The position numbers and the translations under genes were made by a program. This document shows positions 19,574 to 28,942 of a stretch of DNA of 64,000 bases, one piece after another (position 1 is the first letter of the stretch; each line of letters opens with the position of its first letter). This DNA is from Geminocystis sp. NIES-3709 (GTDB taxonomy: Bacteria; Cyanobacteriota; Cyanobacteriia; Cyanobacteriales; Cyanobacteriaceae), in NCBI RefSeq assembly GCF_001548115.1, contig NZ_AP014821.1:3971262-4035261 (forward strand), given 5' to 3'. The notes below the pieces were generated by a model that was given only the letters and a program-made list of their open reading frames with translations, did not search any database and was not told the DNA's origin.

Positions 19574-21157
19574 ATGATTATAAAAAATAAAGAAAATTCA
19601 ATTATTAATGACCATTGTACGATCGTAACGGCTAAACAGATGCAGGAAATTGAAAACCGAATGTTTACGGAAGGAATGCCTGTAGCTAGTTTAATGGAAA
19701 AAGCCGCCTTATTATGTAGTCAAAGAATTTATCAGGAATATCCCCTAATTCAATCTACAACAGTGGGATTTATTATCGGTAGTGGACATAATGGTGGTGA
19801 TGGGTTAGTTATTGCTAGAGAATTGTTTTTAAAAGGTTATCAGGTTAAGTTATATACACCCCTAGCTAATAATTCTAAAGATTTAACGGCACAACATTTA
19901 CAATACGCTAGATTTTTAAATATTGATTTTGTCACAGATATTGAAGGTTTAATTAATGGTGATGTGATTATTGATTGTCTTTTTGGTTTTGGTTTAAATC
20001 GTCAAATTACTAACTCTTTAGCCCATGACATTATTTTACTCAATCAGTGGCAAAAACCTGTTATTAGTATTGACATCCCTTCAGGTATACACACCGACAC
20101 GGGAGAAGTTTTAGGAGTTGCAGTAAAAGCCCACCTTACTTTATGCTTGGGCTTGTGGAAATTAGGACTCTTTCAGTCTCCAGCTTGGGAGTATACAGGA
20201 AAATTAGAAAAAATTGATCTAGGTATTCCCGATAATCTTGTTAAAGAAGTTATTCATCAATCTCCTCTGACACAACTTATCACTAGGGAAAAAGTTAAAA
20301 CGGTTTTACCACTTCCTCGTGCAGTGAATACCCACAAATATCGTCAAGGTAATTTACTATTAATCTGTGGCTCTCGTCAATATGCCGGGGCGGCTCTATT
20401 CTCCGCTTATGGTGCTAATGTTAGTGGAGTAGGAATGTTAACGATGATTATACCTCAATCTTTGCAACCTTTGATTAATAGTCATATTCCTTCGGCTTTA
20501 GTGGTGGCTACGAAGGAAACGAAAACAGGAGTAATGGATTTTACTTCTTTATCTGATGTCGATTTATCTAAATATAATACGATCCTTTTTGGCATGGGCA
20601 TAACCAGAGAAAAAATACCTTATCTTCCTCTGCAAGAAATTTTGACAACTTCTGCAATATTAGTTATCGATGCTGATGGTTTTAACTATCTCACAGAAGA
20701 CAATTTGCATATCTTATCACAGCGTCTTGCACCAACAATCTTAACTCCCCATGAAGGAGAATTTAAACGTTTATTTCCCAATATTAACTTAAATAAAAAT
20801 CGACTAGAAGGATTGCAAGAGGCGGCTAAAAAAATTAATGGAACAATTTTACTAAAAGGCTCAAAAACGATGATTAGTCATCAAGGGCAATACAACTGGA
20901 TTATAAAAGAAGGTACGACTGCATTAGCAAGGGGAGGTAGTGGGGATGTATTGAGTGGTTTTCTGGGGGGATTATTGGCACAAACAGATTTTATTAAACA
21001 TTCTATTCAAGATGTGGTAGCTTCAGCCGGATGGTTACATCAACAAGGGGGAATTTTAGCGGTAGAAGATTTAACAGAGTTAGGAGTTGATGGGATTACT
21101 TTAGCTCATTATATTTCCCAATCGATCGCAATTTTGATTCAAAATAAAATTAATTAA
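19574..21157 (+). CDS. nnr: Bifunctional NAD(P)H-hydrate epimerase / dehydratase
   Basis: Repairs NAD(P)H damaged by hydration: the N-terminal YjeF_N domain epimerises R/S hydrates and the C-terminal ribokinase-like domain dehydrates the S form using ADP or ATP. At 527 residues it has the usual fused length. N-terminal landmarks are MQEIENRMFTEGMP and the nucleotide loop GSGHNGGDGL (about 75-84). The C-terminal domain begins near 230 with KYRQGNLLLICGSRQYAGAA and contains LTPHEGEFKRLF and the signature ARGGSGDVLSGFLGG. The ATG at 19574 is preceded by weak purines only. Its 3' end overlaps the convergent pentapeptide-repeat gene by four bases, so no terminator separates them. Confidence 0.93.
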   Translation: MIIKNKENSIINDHCTIVTAKQMQEIENRMFTEGMPVASLMEKAALLCSQRIYQEYPLIQSTTVGFIIGSGHNGGDGLVIARELFLKGYQVKLYTPLANNSKDLTAQHLQYARFLNIDFVTDIEGLINGDVIIDCLFGFGLNRQITNSLAHDIILLNQWQKPVISIDIPSGIHTDTGEVLGVAVKAHLTLCLGLWKLGLFQSPAWEYTGKLEKIDLGIPDNLVKEVIHQSPLTQLITREKVKTVLPLPRAVNTHKYRQGNLLLICGSRQYAGAALFSAYGANVSGVGMLTMIIPQSLQPLINSHIPSALVVATKETKTGVMDFTSLSDVDLSKYNTILFGMGITREKIPYLPLQEILTTSAILVIDADGFNYLTEDNLHILSQRLAPTILTPHEGEFKRLFPNINLNKNRLEGLQEAAKKINGTILLKGSKTMISHQGQYNWIIKEGTTALARGGSGDVLSGFLGGLLAQTDFIKHSIQDVVASAGWLHQQGGILAVEDLTELGVDGITLAHYISQSIAILIQNKIN

Positions 21158-22056
21158 CAGGCTTCTAAACCAATATTAAAACCATAATAATTGACATTAC
21201 TATTATGTTCAAAAGATATAATTCTTTGTAAGGTATCTGGTAAAGCAGTTTTATCTAAAAAAGTATTGGCAAGGTTTGTATTTGATAAAATTGCACCGTT
21301 TAAATTAGCTTGAGATAAGTTAGTGTTTTCCAAAATCGCACCGTTTAAATTAGCCATTTCTAAGTCAGCACCGTGTAAATTTGCTCCCCTTAAATCTGCA
21401 TCTTTAAAGTTGACTTTAGACAATCGTGCTTCTTTTAAGTTTGCTCCTTGTAAATTTGCCCCTTGTAAATTTGCCCCACTTAATCTAGCACCATCTAAGT
21501 TAGCTTCGACTAAATTACTTTCACTTAAATCGACTTCTTTCATGAACGATCGAGTAAAATTAGCTTGATAACCAGAGCATTGTTTCATATTAGCCCCACT
21601 TAATCTCGCTTCTTGAAAATTACTCCAATTCAGATTTGTTTTTGCTACGGTTGCACTGCGTAAGTTTACACGATATAAAACTGCACCACATAAATTAGCT
21701 TCCGTTAAATCTCCTTTGGCGATATTTCCATGACTCAGATTAGCACCACTTAATTGACTTTTGATAAATTGCGATCGTACCATAAAAGCTCCACTAAAAT
21801 TTACTTTCGTTAAATCAGCACCATTGAAAATAGCTTCACTTAACTTGGCGCAACTAAAATCAGACCAATTAAGCTGACTATAACTAAAATTAGACTTAGT
21901 AAGAAAGGTATGATTAAAATTAACTCCAATTAGTTTTCCATCCTGTAAATTTAACTCAACTAAAACCGATCGAGCTAAGTCGATAGATTGCAACTTAATC
22001 CCCTTAAATTCACGAATTCCTTGTTCATATTGGCGTAAAAACTGGGAAACTTTCAT
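21154..22056 (-). CDS. Pentapeptide-repeat protein
   Basis: 300 residues. From about 40 to 270 the chain is tandem A(N/D)LxX pentapeptides (e.g. LSGANLQGANLQGANLKEA), which fold as a right-handed four-sided beta helix. No signal peptide or membrane span is visible, so it is probably cytosolic. The N-terminus (MKVSQFLRQYEQGIREFKGI) is a common cap in cyanobacterial members. Cyanobacteria encode many such proteins, mostly without known function. The stop overlaps the convergent nnr gene by 4 bp. Confidence 0.9.
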   Translation of the reverse strand: MKVSQFLRQYEQGIREFKGIKLQSIDLARSVLVELNLQDGKLIGVNFNHTFLTKSNFSYSQLNWSDFSCAKLSEAIFNGADLTKVNFSGAFMVRSQFIKSQLSGANLSHGNIAKGDLTEANLCGAVLYRVNLRSATVAKTNLNWSNFQEARLSGANMKQCSGYQANFTRSFMKEVDLSESNLVEANLDGARLSGANLQGANLQGANLKEARLSKVNFKDADLRGANLHGADLEMANLNGAILENTNLSQANLNGAILSNTNLANTFLDKTALPDTLQRIISFEHNSNVNYYGFNIGLEAC

Positions 22057-22413
22057 TTTTTTACCTCAATTTATCTCATCAATACTTAAACTATTATCAT
22101 TAGACTTTCTGTAAAGAAAAATACTGTTTTAACCATATTTTTTGAAATCCGATTTTTCTTTGACAAGCAAAAAATTCAGGAAATGAGATCAACTAAATAA
22201 AATTGGACATAATTAGATCATTTTATCTATAAGTATTCTAATACTAAACAAAGAACGAAAGTGTGGGTATTGTAATTACTCTTAATAAAAACTTTATAAA
22301 AGTTATTGATGAAGCAAGACACATAAAATGAAACCGCCTCTGGAAGGAAAGGGCAAGACTGATTTATTACTTACCTGAGTTCGAGAAAAAATCCTTGATG
22401 TAGGTTTTAGGCT
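22057..22413. other. Intergenic region left of the IS5-type relic
   Basis: About 357 bases without a gene. It holds copy A of a dispersed repeat (22371-22417), cut into by the IS5-type relic. The rest is AT-rich with no feature I can support. Confidence 0.5.
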
Positions 22414-22417
22414 TTAG
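22371..22417 (+). repeat. Dispersed repeat, copy A
   Basis: The stretch starting TTACCTGAGTTCGAGAAAAA and ending GGCTTTAG also occurs at 37038-37088, where it differs by a 4-bp insertion (GTAG). In copy A the match ends exactly where the IS5-type relic's inverted repeat begins, suggesting the relic interrupted it. Confidence 0.8.
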
Positions 22418-22921
22418 AAACTGTTTGAAAAGTATTGAGGTAAAATATAATATTCCAGTGGCAAATTTTAGAACCATTAATTCCTCCTGCCAAAACTGGT
22501 GGAAGAAATCGTTGTGTGAATCCCCCAGAAGTACTCAATGCCATCTTTTATCTTCTTGCCAATGAAATTAATTGTTAGCCACTTTTGCCTCACAGTTTTG
22601 GACTTGTTTAAAAATAATTTGGGTAGATAGTACTTTTGCGAGGAAAGAATTTATCGCCAAAATAGAAAAAGAATTTGGCTGGAAACTAGAACATTTAAAA
22701 AGGACAGATGAAGAACCAAGTTTCAGTGTGATCCCCAAAAGATGGGTAGAAGACATATTCATCGTTTGGTCATTACCGAAGATTGAGTAAGGATTATGAA
22801 TTTTTACCAACTACGAGTAAAATGATGATTTTTGCCAGTATGATTCATATTATGGTGAGAAGATTAGAACGTCAATCTCAAAATGTCTAATCGACTTCTA
22901 AACTTTTCAAACAGCTTCTAA
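22414..22921 (+). mobile_element. Degenerate IS5-family insertion sequence (about 508 bp)
   Basis: Bounded by 19-bp inverted repeats, TTAGAAACTGTTTGAAAAG at 22414-22432 and its complement (one mismatch) at 22903-22921. Inside are remnants of an IS5-family DDE transposase in more than one frame. A full copy would be about 800-900 bp, so roughly the middle third is deleted. With no intact transposase it could only be moved in trans. I could not identify a clean target duplication. Confidence 0.8.
22456..22890 (+). pseudogene. IS5-family transposase remnant
   Basis: Three recognisable pieces: QWQILEPLIPPAKTGGR plus EVLNAIFYLLANE (N-terminal helix-turn-helix part, from 22456), then FGWKLEHLKRTDE and VIPKRWVE (late catalytic part, about 22670-22760), then, after a frame change, RLSKDYEFLPTTSKMMIFA (C-terminus) to a TAA at 22888. 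The central region with the first catalytic aspartate is missing. Non-functional. Confidence 0.85.
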
Positions 22922-23079
22922 GATAGCATTTCCATGAACCTTCCAATCTGCTAGTGTTCTGCTCGAACAACCTAAAAAATTCCCCATCTGTTGATAATTT
23001 TAGTATCTAGTCACAAAGTAGATCATTCCGATCGTATAAACAATAATGATTAAACATATTTAATAGCAACGAGTTTAAT

Positions 23080-24606
23080 TCAACTAAGACTACGAATCGC
23101 CTCTAATAAGCCTTTTGCTTTGTTTAAAGTTTCTTGATATTCTTTTTCTGGGTCGGAATCCGCCACTAATCCAGCCCCGGCCTGTACAGATACTCTATTA
23201 TTTTCTGTATTGGATATTCTTTCCACGATCATAGTTCTAATAGTAATAGCCGTGTTAAGTTGACCTTCAAAATCGTAATATCCATAGACTCCCGAATAAG
23301 GGCCTCTCCTTTCAGACTCTAATTCATTGATTATTTCCATTGATCGAATTTTAGGAGCACCACTAACTGTTCCAGCCGGAAAAGCCGCTTTTAATAAGTC
23401 CCATGCGGAATATTGGGGATCTAATTCTCCAATTACATTACTAACAATGTGCATTACATGAGAGTATCGTTCAATTACCATAAGTTCATTGACTTTCACG
23501 CTTCCCTTAAGACAGACTCTACCTAAATCATTTCGTCCTAAATCAACTAACATAACGTGTTCAGCAAGTTCTTTGGGATCATTTAGTAAATCTTGAGCCA
23601 AGGCTTCATCTTCTTGATGATTTTGCCCTCTAGGACGAGTTCCAGCGATGGGGCGTAGAGTTGCTGTGGTTGTGCCATTAGGATGTTTCTGGGCTTTTAC
23701 CATAACTTCTGGGGAAGAACCAATAATCTGCCATCCGTTAAAATTGTAGTAAGCCATATAAGGAGAAGGATTAATTAAACGCAACGATCGATATAACTCA
23801 AAAGGATTTCCGTGATAGTTCGCCTGTAACTTTTGAGAGACAACAACTTGAAATATATCTCCTGCTTTAATATATTCTTTTGCTTTTTCTACATTCTGAC
23901 AGAATTTTTCTTTTGTCGTGTTGCTTTTATAATTAGTTTGGGAATCAGAAAAATTTTGTGGGTTAAATTCTAAGGGTTTAGCTAAAACGGGCAAAGGAAG
24001 TTGCAATTTTAGTACTAATTTACTAATTCTTTCACAAGCCTGTTGATAAATATCTTCTAAAGTAAGATCTTTTTGTCTCAAATCAGCATAGGCGATCGCC
24101 CAAATTTTTCTTTTAACTTGGTCAAAGATTAATAAGTTATCAACTTGCATCCATATACCATCAGGTAAATCACCTTCTTGGGGAGGATAAGTTTTTACTT
24201 TAGGTTCAATCCACGAAATTAACTCGTATCCCCAATAACCAAATAAACCTCCAATTCCAACAGGTAGTTGTGATAAATTAACAGGTTTAATAGACTCTAA
24301 ACAGTTGCTGACAATATCAAAAGGATTGCCGGTGAAAATGTCCACTCGACCATCTCGATGGTATTGCTTAGTGCGATCGCTTTTTGTCTCCAATACCCAA
24401 ACAGGATCACAACCTAAAAAACTGTATCTTCCCAAATATTCTCCTCCTTCTACGGACTCTAACAAAAAACTATAGGGTTCATCGGCACAAACTTTATACC
24501 ATGCAGAGACGGGAGTTTCTAAGTCTGCGACTAATTCTCGATAGACAGGGATAAAATTACCTTTTTGAGTTAAAGCAGAAAATGCGGAGAAATCCGGAAA
24601 GATCAT
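23080..24606 (-). CDS. trpE: Anthranilate synthase component I
   Basis: Makes anthranilate from chorismate with glutamine-derived ammonia, the first step of tryptophan synthesis; works with TrpG, which is not in this window. At 508 residues it has the normal length. The N-terminal domain has the LLES...GRYSFLG region that in TrpE forms the tryptophan feedback site (S-V-E-G-G here). The chorismate-binding domain starts near 235 with KEYIKAGDIFQVV and carries GSSPEVMVK, IAGTRPRG, DLGRNDLGRV and PAGTVSGAPK. TrpE and PabB/ADIC synthases are similar; length and the LLES region favour TrpE. No leader-peptide attenuator was recognised upstream. Confidence 0.9.
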   Translation of the reverse strand: MIFPDFSAFSALTQKGNFIPVYRELVADLETPVSAWYKVCADEPYSFLLESVEGGEYLGRYSFLGCDPVWVLETKSDRTKQYHRDGRVDIFTGNPFDIVSNCLESIKPVNLSQLPVGIGGLFGYWGYELISWIEPKVKTYPPQEGDLPDGIWMQVDNLLIFDQVKRKIWAIAYADLRQKDLTLEDIYQQACERISKLVLKLQLPLPVLAKPLEFNPQNFSDSQTNYKSNTTKEKFCQNVEKAKEYIKAGDIFQVVVSQKLQANYHGNPFELYRSLRLINPSPYMAYYNFNGWQIIGSSPEVMVKAQKHPNGTTTATLRPIAGTRPRGQNHQEDEALAQDLLNDPKELAEHVMLVDLGRNDLGRVCLKGSVKVNELMVIERYSHVMHIVSNVIGELDPQYSAWDLLKAAFPAGTVSGAPKIRSMEIINELESERRGPYSGVYGYYDFEGQLNTAITIRTMIVERISNTENNRVSVQAGAGLVADSDPEKEYQETLNKAKGLLEAIRSLS

Positions 24607-24766
24607 GATAATTAATAGTGAATAATGGATAATGAATAGTAAATAATTTCTCTACTTTTTTTGTCAGGCAGTGATGGAGTGTTTAAGTAAAATGAGAGTT
24701 GAAAATTCTCTTAAATCACGAAAATTAAAAGTTTTTAATTCTACATTCTACATTCTGATCCTAAGT

Positions 24767-25216
24767 TTAACTATTCGTGGGGATAAGATTTAGATAAGCA
24801 TCAAAGTCTTTAATTGCTTCTAAATATTGAGCTTGAGCAAACGCACTATTCCGATCTTTCGCCGCCGCATCAATTCTATCAAAATGAGAGAATAATTCTT
24901 TAGCTAAATTTTGAGCTGGTTGTTGATCTTTAGGTAATAATTTTCTTGACATAATGGTCATATCTTGACGTAATTCCCCTAAAGGACCATGAATGAAAGT
25001 TCTTGTATCGGTCCAATTTTGAGCTTCAATAAAGCCTTTGAGGGTATCCATTTTTTCCCTTGCAGATGCAATCGGACTAAGAAAAGACTCTAATTGGGCA
25101 ATTTTTTCAGGAGTATAAACCGTAGGAATTTTAGCTTGAGTAGGACTACTACAACTAACTAGTAAAGTTGTGACTAAAACTAAAACTAAAGAAAGAATGG
25201 GACGTAATAATCTCAT
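24767..25216 (-). CDS. psbQ: Photosystem II extrinsic lipoprotein PsbQ (CyanoQ)
   Basis: 149 residues with a lipoprotein signal (MRLLRPILSLVLVLVTTLLV then S21-C22), so lipid-anchored on the lumenal side of the thylakoid. The mature part is a predicted four-helix bundle with the CyanoQ-like segments REKMDTLKGFIEAQNWTD, GPLGELRQDMTIMSRKLLP and a C-terminal FDAYLNLIP. CyanoQ stabilises photosystem II dimers and the oxygen-evolving complex. It is transcribed in the same direction as trpE but separated by 160 bp, so probably independent. Confidence 0.92.
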   Translation of the reverse strand: MRLLRPILSLVLVLVTTLLVSCSSPTQAKIPTVYTPEKIAQLESFLSPIASAREKMDTLKGFIEAQNWTDTRTFIHGPLGELRQDMTIMSRKLLPKDQQPAQNLAKELFSHFDRIDAAAKDRNSAFAQAQYLEAIKDFDAYLNLIPTNS

Positions 25217-25586
25217 AATTTTATATTTTTATGTTATTTTTTAATGGTTTATAGTCCATTGTCTATGGTTGATCATCCCTTGTCAATTGAGAATCAATAA
25301 TAAATTTTTCGGTAACTCTAATGTTGTACTAATTATTCTAATATCACATATTTCGTGTAATTTGTCACCGGTAATTAGTCATTTGTTAATCAGGAGTAAT
25401 TACAAAACAGGAATCGACTTAACCTCCTTCGATCTCCTAAGGATATTTCATTTGATTTTTATTACTATACTTTGGATTCCAGACTCTTGTTTTTTTTGTT
25501 TACTAATTCCTAAATTACTTGTTTCTTAAAGATTATTAAACTTCATGTAGGTAACATACGAGTTTTTTTTTTACATTGAATTTTGC
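25217..25586. other. Intergenic region between psbQ and the IS701-type element
   Basis: About 370 bases, AT-rich. An 86-codon open frame here has no recognisable protein character. It must hold the psbQ promoter, but no clear -10/-35 pair stands out. Short words such as TTGTCTATGGTTGATC recall those in other gaps. Confidence 0.5.
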
Positions 25587-25590
25587 CTAT

Positions 25591-26942
25591 CGGTACTTAG
25601 ACAAAACAATAACAACAATTAAGCTATAATATTTACATTATATTGTTTTTAGGTCAAAATGAAAGAAATCACATCTTCATCAATGCCACCCTGTTTCGAG
25701 CGTTGGTGCCAAAAAATAGACCCTGTATTAAAAACAAAAGCACAAAAACGAGAGTTTAGAAATTATTTGGGCGGTTTATTAGGTGATTCTCAAAGAAAAA
25801 ATCTCACTCAAATTGCCCATAATAATCTTGATATTACTTATCATAAGTTACATCATTTCCTAACAGAATCCACTTGGAATTATGATGAGGTAAATAATAA
25901 AAGACTAGAAATTATTGCCTCATGTCGTCAAACTAAAATAAGTCGCTCTTTCTCTTTAATTATCGATGATTCAGGTCATCGTAAAAGTGGCAATTTTACT
26001 GACTGTGTGGGACGACAATATATTGGTGAAATTGGCAAAACTGATAATGGTAATATCCGCAGTCACCACCCACATTTATGATGGGGTCAGAAGTTTTCCC
26101 TTAGACGTTGAATTATATGAAAAAGCGGAAAATTTCCCCTTGGGAAAAGATGACCCACAATTTCAAAAAAAACCCGATATTGCCTTTAATTTAATTGAAA
26201 AATGTTTAAACCGAAATTACCATCCTCAAATAATTTTAATGGATGGGGGTTATGGGAACAATACTAATTTATTAGAAAAATTAGAACAAAAAAATTTAAA
26301 ATATATAGGAATTATTGCAAAAAATAGATTAGTACAAGTAGTAAAAGAAGATTTGAGAGAGTCTGAAAAAAGAATAGATGAAATAGCTAAATTATTACCT
26401 CAAGAGAGTTTTGAAGAAATAAAAACAGGTAAAAATAGAGAAAAAACTCTTTGGGTAGCAACCATAAAAATTAAATTATCAGCCTTATCAGGAATAAAAA
26501 CCGTAGCTATCGTCATGAATGCTCCCAGTTTTGAAAAGTCCACAGATATTGATTATTTAATGACCAATGAAACAGGAGAAAAAGTCTGTGCAAATTGGAT
26601 AGTAGAAACTTATACATCAAGAAATTGGATAGAAGTATTTTACCGTGAAATTAAGGGATGGTTAGGCTTATCAGAATACCAAGTGAGAAATAAAAGAAGT
26701 TTAATGAGACATTTTATATTGGTATTTTGCGCCGATACTTTTATTCAATGGCATCGTTTGACAGGGGGATTGAGAAGGCAATGGGGAAATAAACCCTTAA
26801 ATACTTTTGCAGAGGCATTGGAAGCGTTTCGGACGGCAGTATCTTTTCGTTTCTTTCAATGGTTAAAAGATAATGTGGAAGTATTTAGCTTATATAAAGC
26901 AAGTTTAGGGTTTATTTGGGCATAATTTTTGTCTAAGTACCG
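25591..26942 (+). mobile_element. IS701-family insertion sequence, 1352 bp
   Basis: Perfect 16-bp terminal inverted repeats (CGGTACTTAGACAAAA at 25591-25606 and its complement at 26927-26942), flanked by a direct 4-bp duplication CTAT (25587-25590 and 26943-26946). A 4-bp duplication fits the IS701 family. The sharp ends indicate fairly recent insertion, between psbQ and the transglutaminase-like gene, with no gene broken. The single transposase reading is frameshifted. Confidence 0.92.
25659..26925 (+). pseudogene. IS701-family DDE transposase with one-base frameshift
   Basis: The first part (25659 on) reads MKEITSSSMPPCFERW and reaches the first catalytic aspartate region IIDDSGHRKSG, then GRQYIGEIGKTDNGN. 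There one extra C at 26057-26058 shifts the frame. Without it the reading continues as AVTTHIYDGVRSFPLDVELY, through the second aspartate (ILMDGGYG) to the catalytic glutamate region (FYREIKGWLGLSEYQVR) and the normal end at 26925. All three catalytic segments survive but in two frames. Probably inactive, unless the extra base is a sequence error or the ribosome shifts +1 here; there is no obvious slippery run. Confidence 0.88.
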
Positions 26943-27000
26943 CTATTTTTTTGTTAATGTATTACGAGCTAAACATTAATTTAAAAAGTATTTTAATTTA

Positions 27001-28692
27001 TCATGGCTGTAACTCTTGCAAAATAGTAAAGCAAACATGATTAATGGCTAACTGCCCGATGGATGCTTTCTCTTTGCTAACTGGTAGTCCTTGACTTATA
27101 AGGGTTTCAAAAGGTACGTCTTTTGCCATCTCCACATGATACCATGATAAACCCATAAAAAAGCGAGTAGGATAAGGACCACCATCATCTAAATCGTCGG
27201 GATTAGACTCCATCGGCAACCAACCAAGAGTCGGAATATAAAATTCCATCCAAACATGATTAAAGTCAGGAACTAAAGGCACTCCAAATTGTAAAACTTT
27301 CATGGGACATTTATAACGGCCTACAGTACGACAGGCAATACCATTTAACCGAGATAATGCTAATAATAATCCTAAATATTCTCCGCAAGAACCAGTACCT
27401 CTTTTCAAAACAATGTCAGGAGTATCTATATGGGGTTTGATGCCGTAAGTAAGATGATCATAAACATAGTTACGAATGTTATACATTTTTCTTAAAATAT
27501 TAGTTTCTGAGCCTCTAGCTTCTTCTGCACCTCTTAAGATAACATCGGTACTCATAGATAAATCATCGTCATCGATTAAATATTTCCCTTCAAATTCGGT
27601 GGGTAAGGGGGGTAAACTTTCACAATCTCTTGGTTTAATTTGATATTTGATACTCCAAACTTCTAAAACGGCACGCCAACCAAAAACAAAACGCTCATCG
27701 GATTGAAATTTAGGAAATTGAAATAAGGCTACTTTTTGACCATTATAGTCTTCTTCGACATAGGGTAAACCCACGGCTTCAACACTTTTGATTTTTTGTC
27801 GATCGCTTTCAGTGGGTAGTGCAATGCGCCACTCTAAATCTTTAAATTCGATCGAGTCCAGGGGAGAAATTTCCTCTAAATAAGTTACTTCTAAGAGAAA
27901 ACCATTAGATAAGGTTTGTTTTTTTTCTTCATCATATTTGAAATAGAGTGGATGAACAAAAGTTCGATCTCGATAGAGTAATTCATGATTAGGCTCGGCG
28001 TTGGGATTATCCCTAATATAAGGTTCTTGATCACTATAGGCAACATATAAAATATCTCTATCCTCACTGTCATCGTGATAAAAACTTAAGGCAGTAGGAT
28101 ATTCAAAGGGAGTCAACATACTATATTTGAGTTTTCCCGTTACCTTATCCAAACAATAGACCGTTTGTTCTAAATTATCACAGAGCCAGATTTCTTCGTC
28201 TTTAATGGTGATATTTTCGTAACCAATACCGGGAGAGTAAAACTTAGTAATGGCATCTCCACTGATGGAATAAACCAAAATATGACCGGTTTTTTGGGTG
28301 GTAATGTAGAGAGTATTTTCCCAAATAGCGATACCATTGGCAGAGTAAGAAATAGAAAAAGAAAATTGAGGAGGAGTTACTATTTTTAATTCATCTTCTT
28401 CCCATACGATCGTACAAACATAAATTTCTCCCCTATTAGTAAACCATAATTTATCGTCAGTGATACATAAGCCTTTCGCACCGATGAAATCTTGCCAATA
28501 AGAACTATTAATTATTTTTGTGACACTATTTTCAGGATTAATAGACAGTAAATAACCCTTATGGGAATCGATCGCAAATAATTTTTGATTTTTAAAACAA
28601 ATACCGTCAAGATAAGTAGCTACAATAGGTCGAATCGTGGGGTAAAATTTGGGGGTGCTAGGAGAAGTCATGTTTAAGTATTGAGGAATCAA
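27001..28692 (-). CDS. Transglutaminase-like protein with N-terminal beta-propeller-like region
   Basis: 563 residues. Residues about 20-260 show repeated segments like LWFTNRGEIYV, NTLYITTQKTGHILVY and EEIWLCDNLEQTVYCLD, suggesting a beta-propeller. The C-terminal part is a transglutaminase/protease-like core: Cys436 in GSCGEY, His479 in NHVW, and, where an aspartate normally follows a GWLP motif, Glu495 (PMESNPDD), with Asp499/500 just after. No signal peptide, so cytosolic as written. The family includes cysteine proteases and amidases; the substrate is unknown. The start at 28692 gives MIPQYLNM; a second ATG seven codons later (MTSPSTPKF) is an equally possible start. Confidence 0.75.
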   Translation of the reverse strand: MIPQYLNMTSPSTPKFYPTIRPIVATYLDGICFKNQKLFAIDSHKGYLLSINPENSVTKIINSSYWQDFIGAKGLCITDDKLWFTNRGEIYVCTIVWEEDELKIVTPPQFSFSISYSANGIAIWENTLYITTQKTGHILVYSISGDAITKFYSPGIGYENITIKDEEIWLCDNLEQTVYCLDKVTGKLKYSMLTPFEYPTALSFYHDDSEDRDILYVAYSDQEPYIRDNPNAEPNHELLYRDRTFVHPLYFKYDEEKKQTLSNGFLLEVTYLEEISPLDSIEFKDLEWRIALPTESDRQKIKSVEAVGLPYVEEDYNGQKVALFQFPKFQSDERFVFGWRAVLEVWSIKYQIKPRDCESLPPLPTEFEGKYLIDDDDLSMSTDVILRGAEEARGSETNILRKMYNIRNYVYDHLTYGIKPHIDTPDIVLKRGTGSCGEYLGLLLALSRLNGIACRTVGRYKCPMKVLQFGVPLVPDFNHVWMEFYIPTLGWLPMESNPDDLDDGGPYPTRFFMGLSWYHVEMAKDVPFETLISQGLPVSKEKASIGQLAINHVCFTILQELQP

Positions 28693-28942
28693 TGTACAAG
28701 ATTCGGAGTAAGAATTGGATTGATGAATCTGTGCTTATTTTAAGACAGTATTTGCTATCATAACCCAACTACTCAAAGACAATACCAAAATCAAAGCCCC
28801 AGAAATTGCTTACTATGAACAAAAAACTAATTAAGGTAAGGAAGAAGACTGGGAGAATGGAATTGCTTTATGAAATAGCCACAGCAATAAAATTTGTTCC
28901 TTTCTAATTCCTCATCCCTAACACCTAACACCCAATACCTAA

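Noticed and set aside
22373-22400. GTTCGA within the dispersed repeat as a tRNA T-arm
   Set aside because: No cloverleaf can be drawn around it; the same sequence recurs at 37041 without tRNA features. I saw no tRNA or rRNA gene in the window.
22568-22810. An 80-codon minus-strand frame opposite the IS5 relic
   Set aside because: Antisense shadow of the transposase remnant.
25269-25529. An 86-codon plus-strand open frame between psbQ and the IS701-type element
   Set aside because: Low-complexity hydrophobic sequence with no recognisable domain; lies in the psbQ upstream region.
28700-28940. A possible coding remnant reading TQLLKDNTKIKAPEIAYYE
   Set aside because: Short, interrupted by stops and matching no family I recognise; left as unannotated intergenic DNA.
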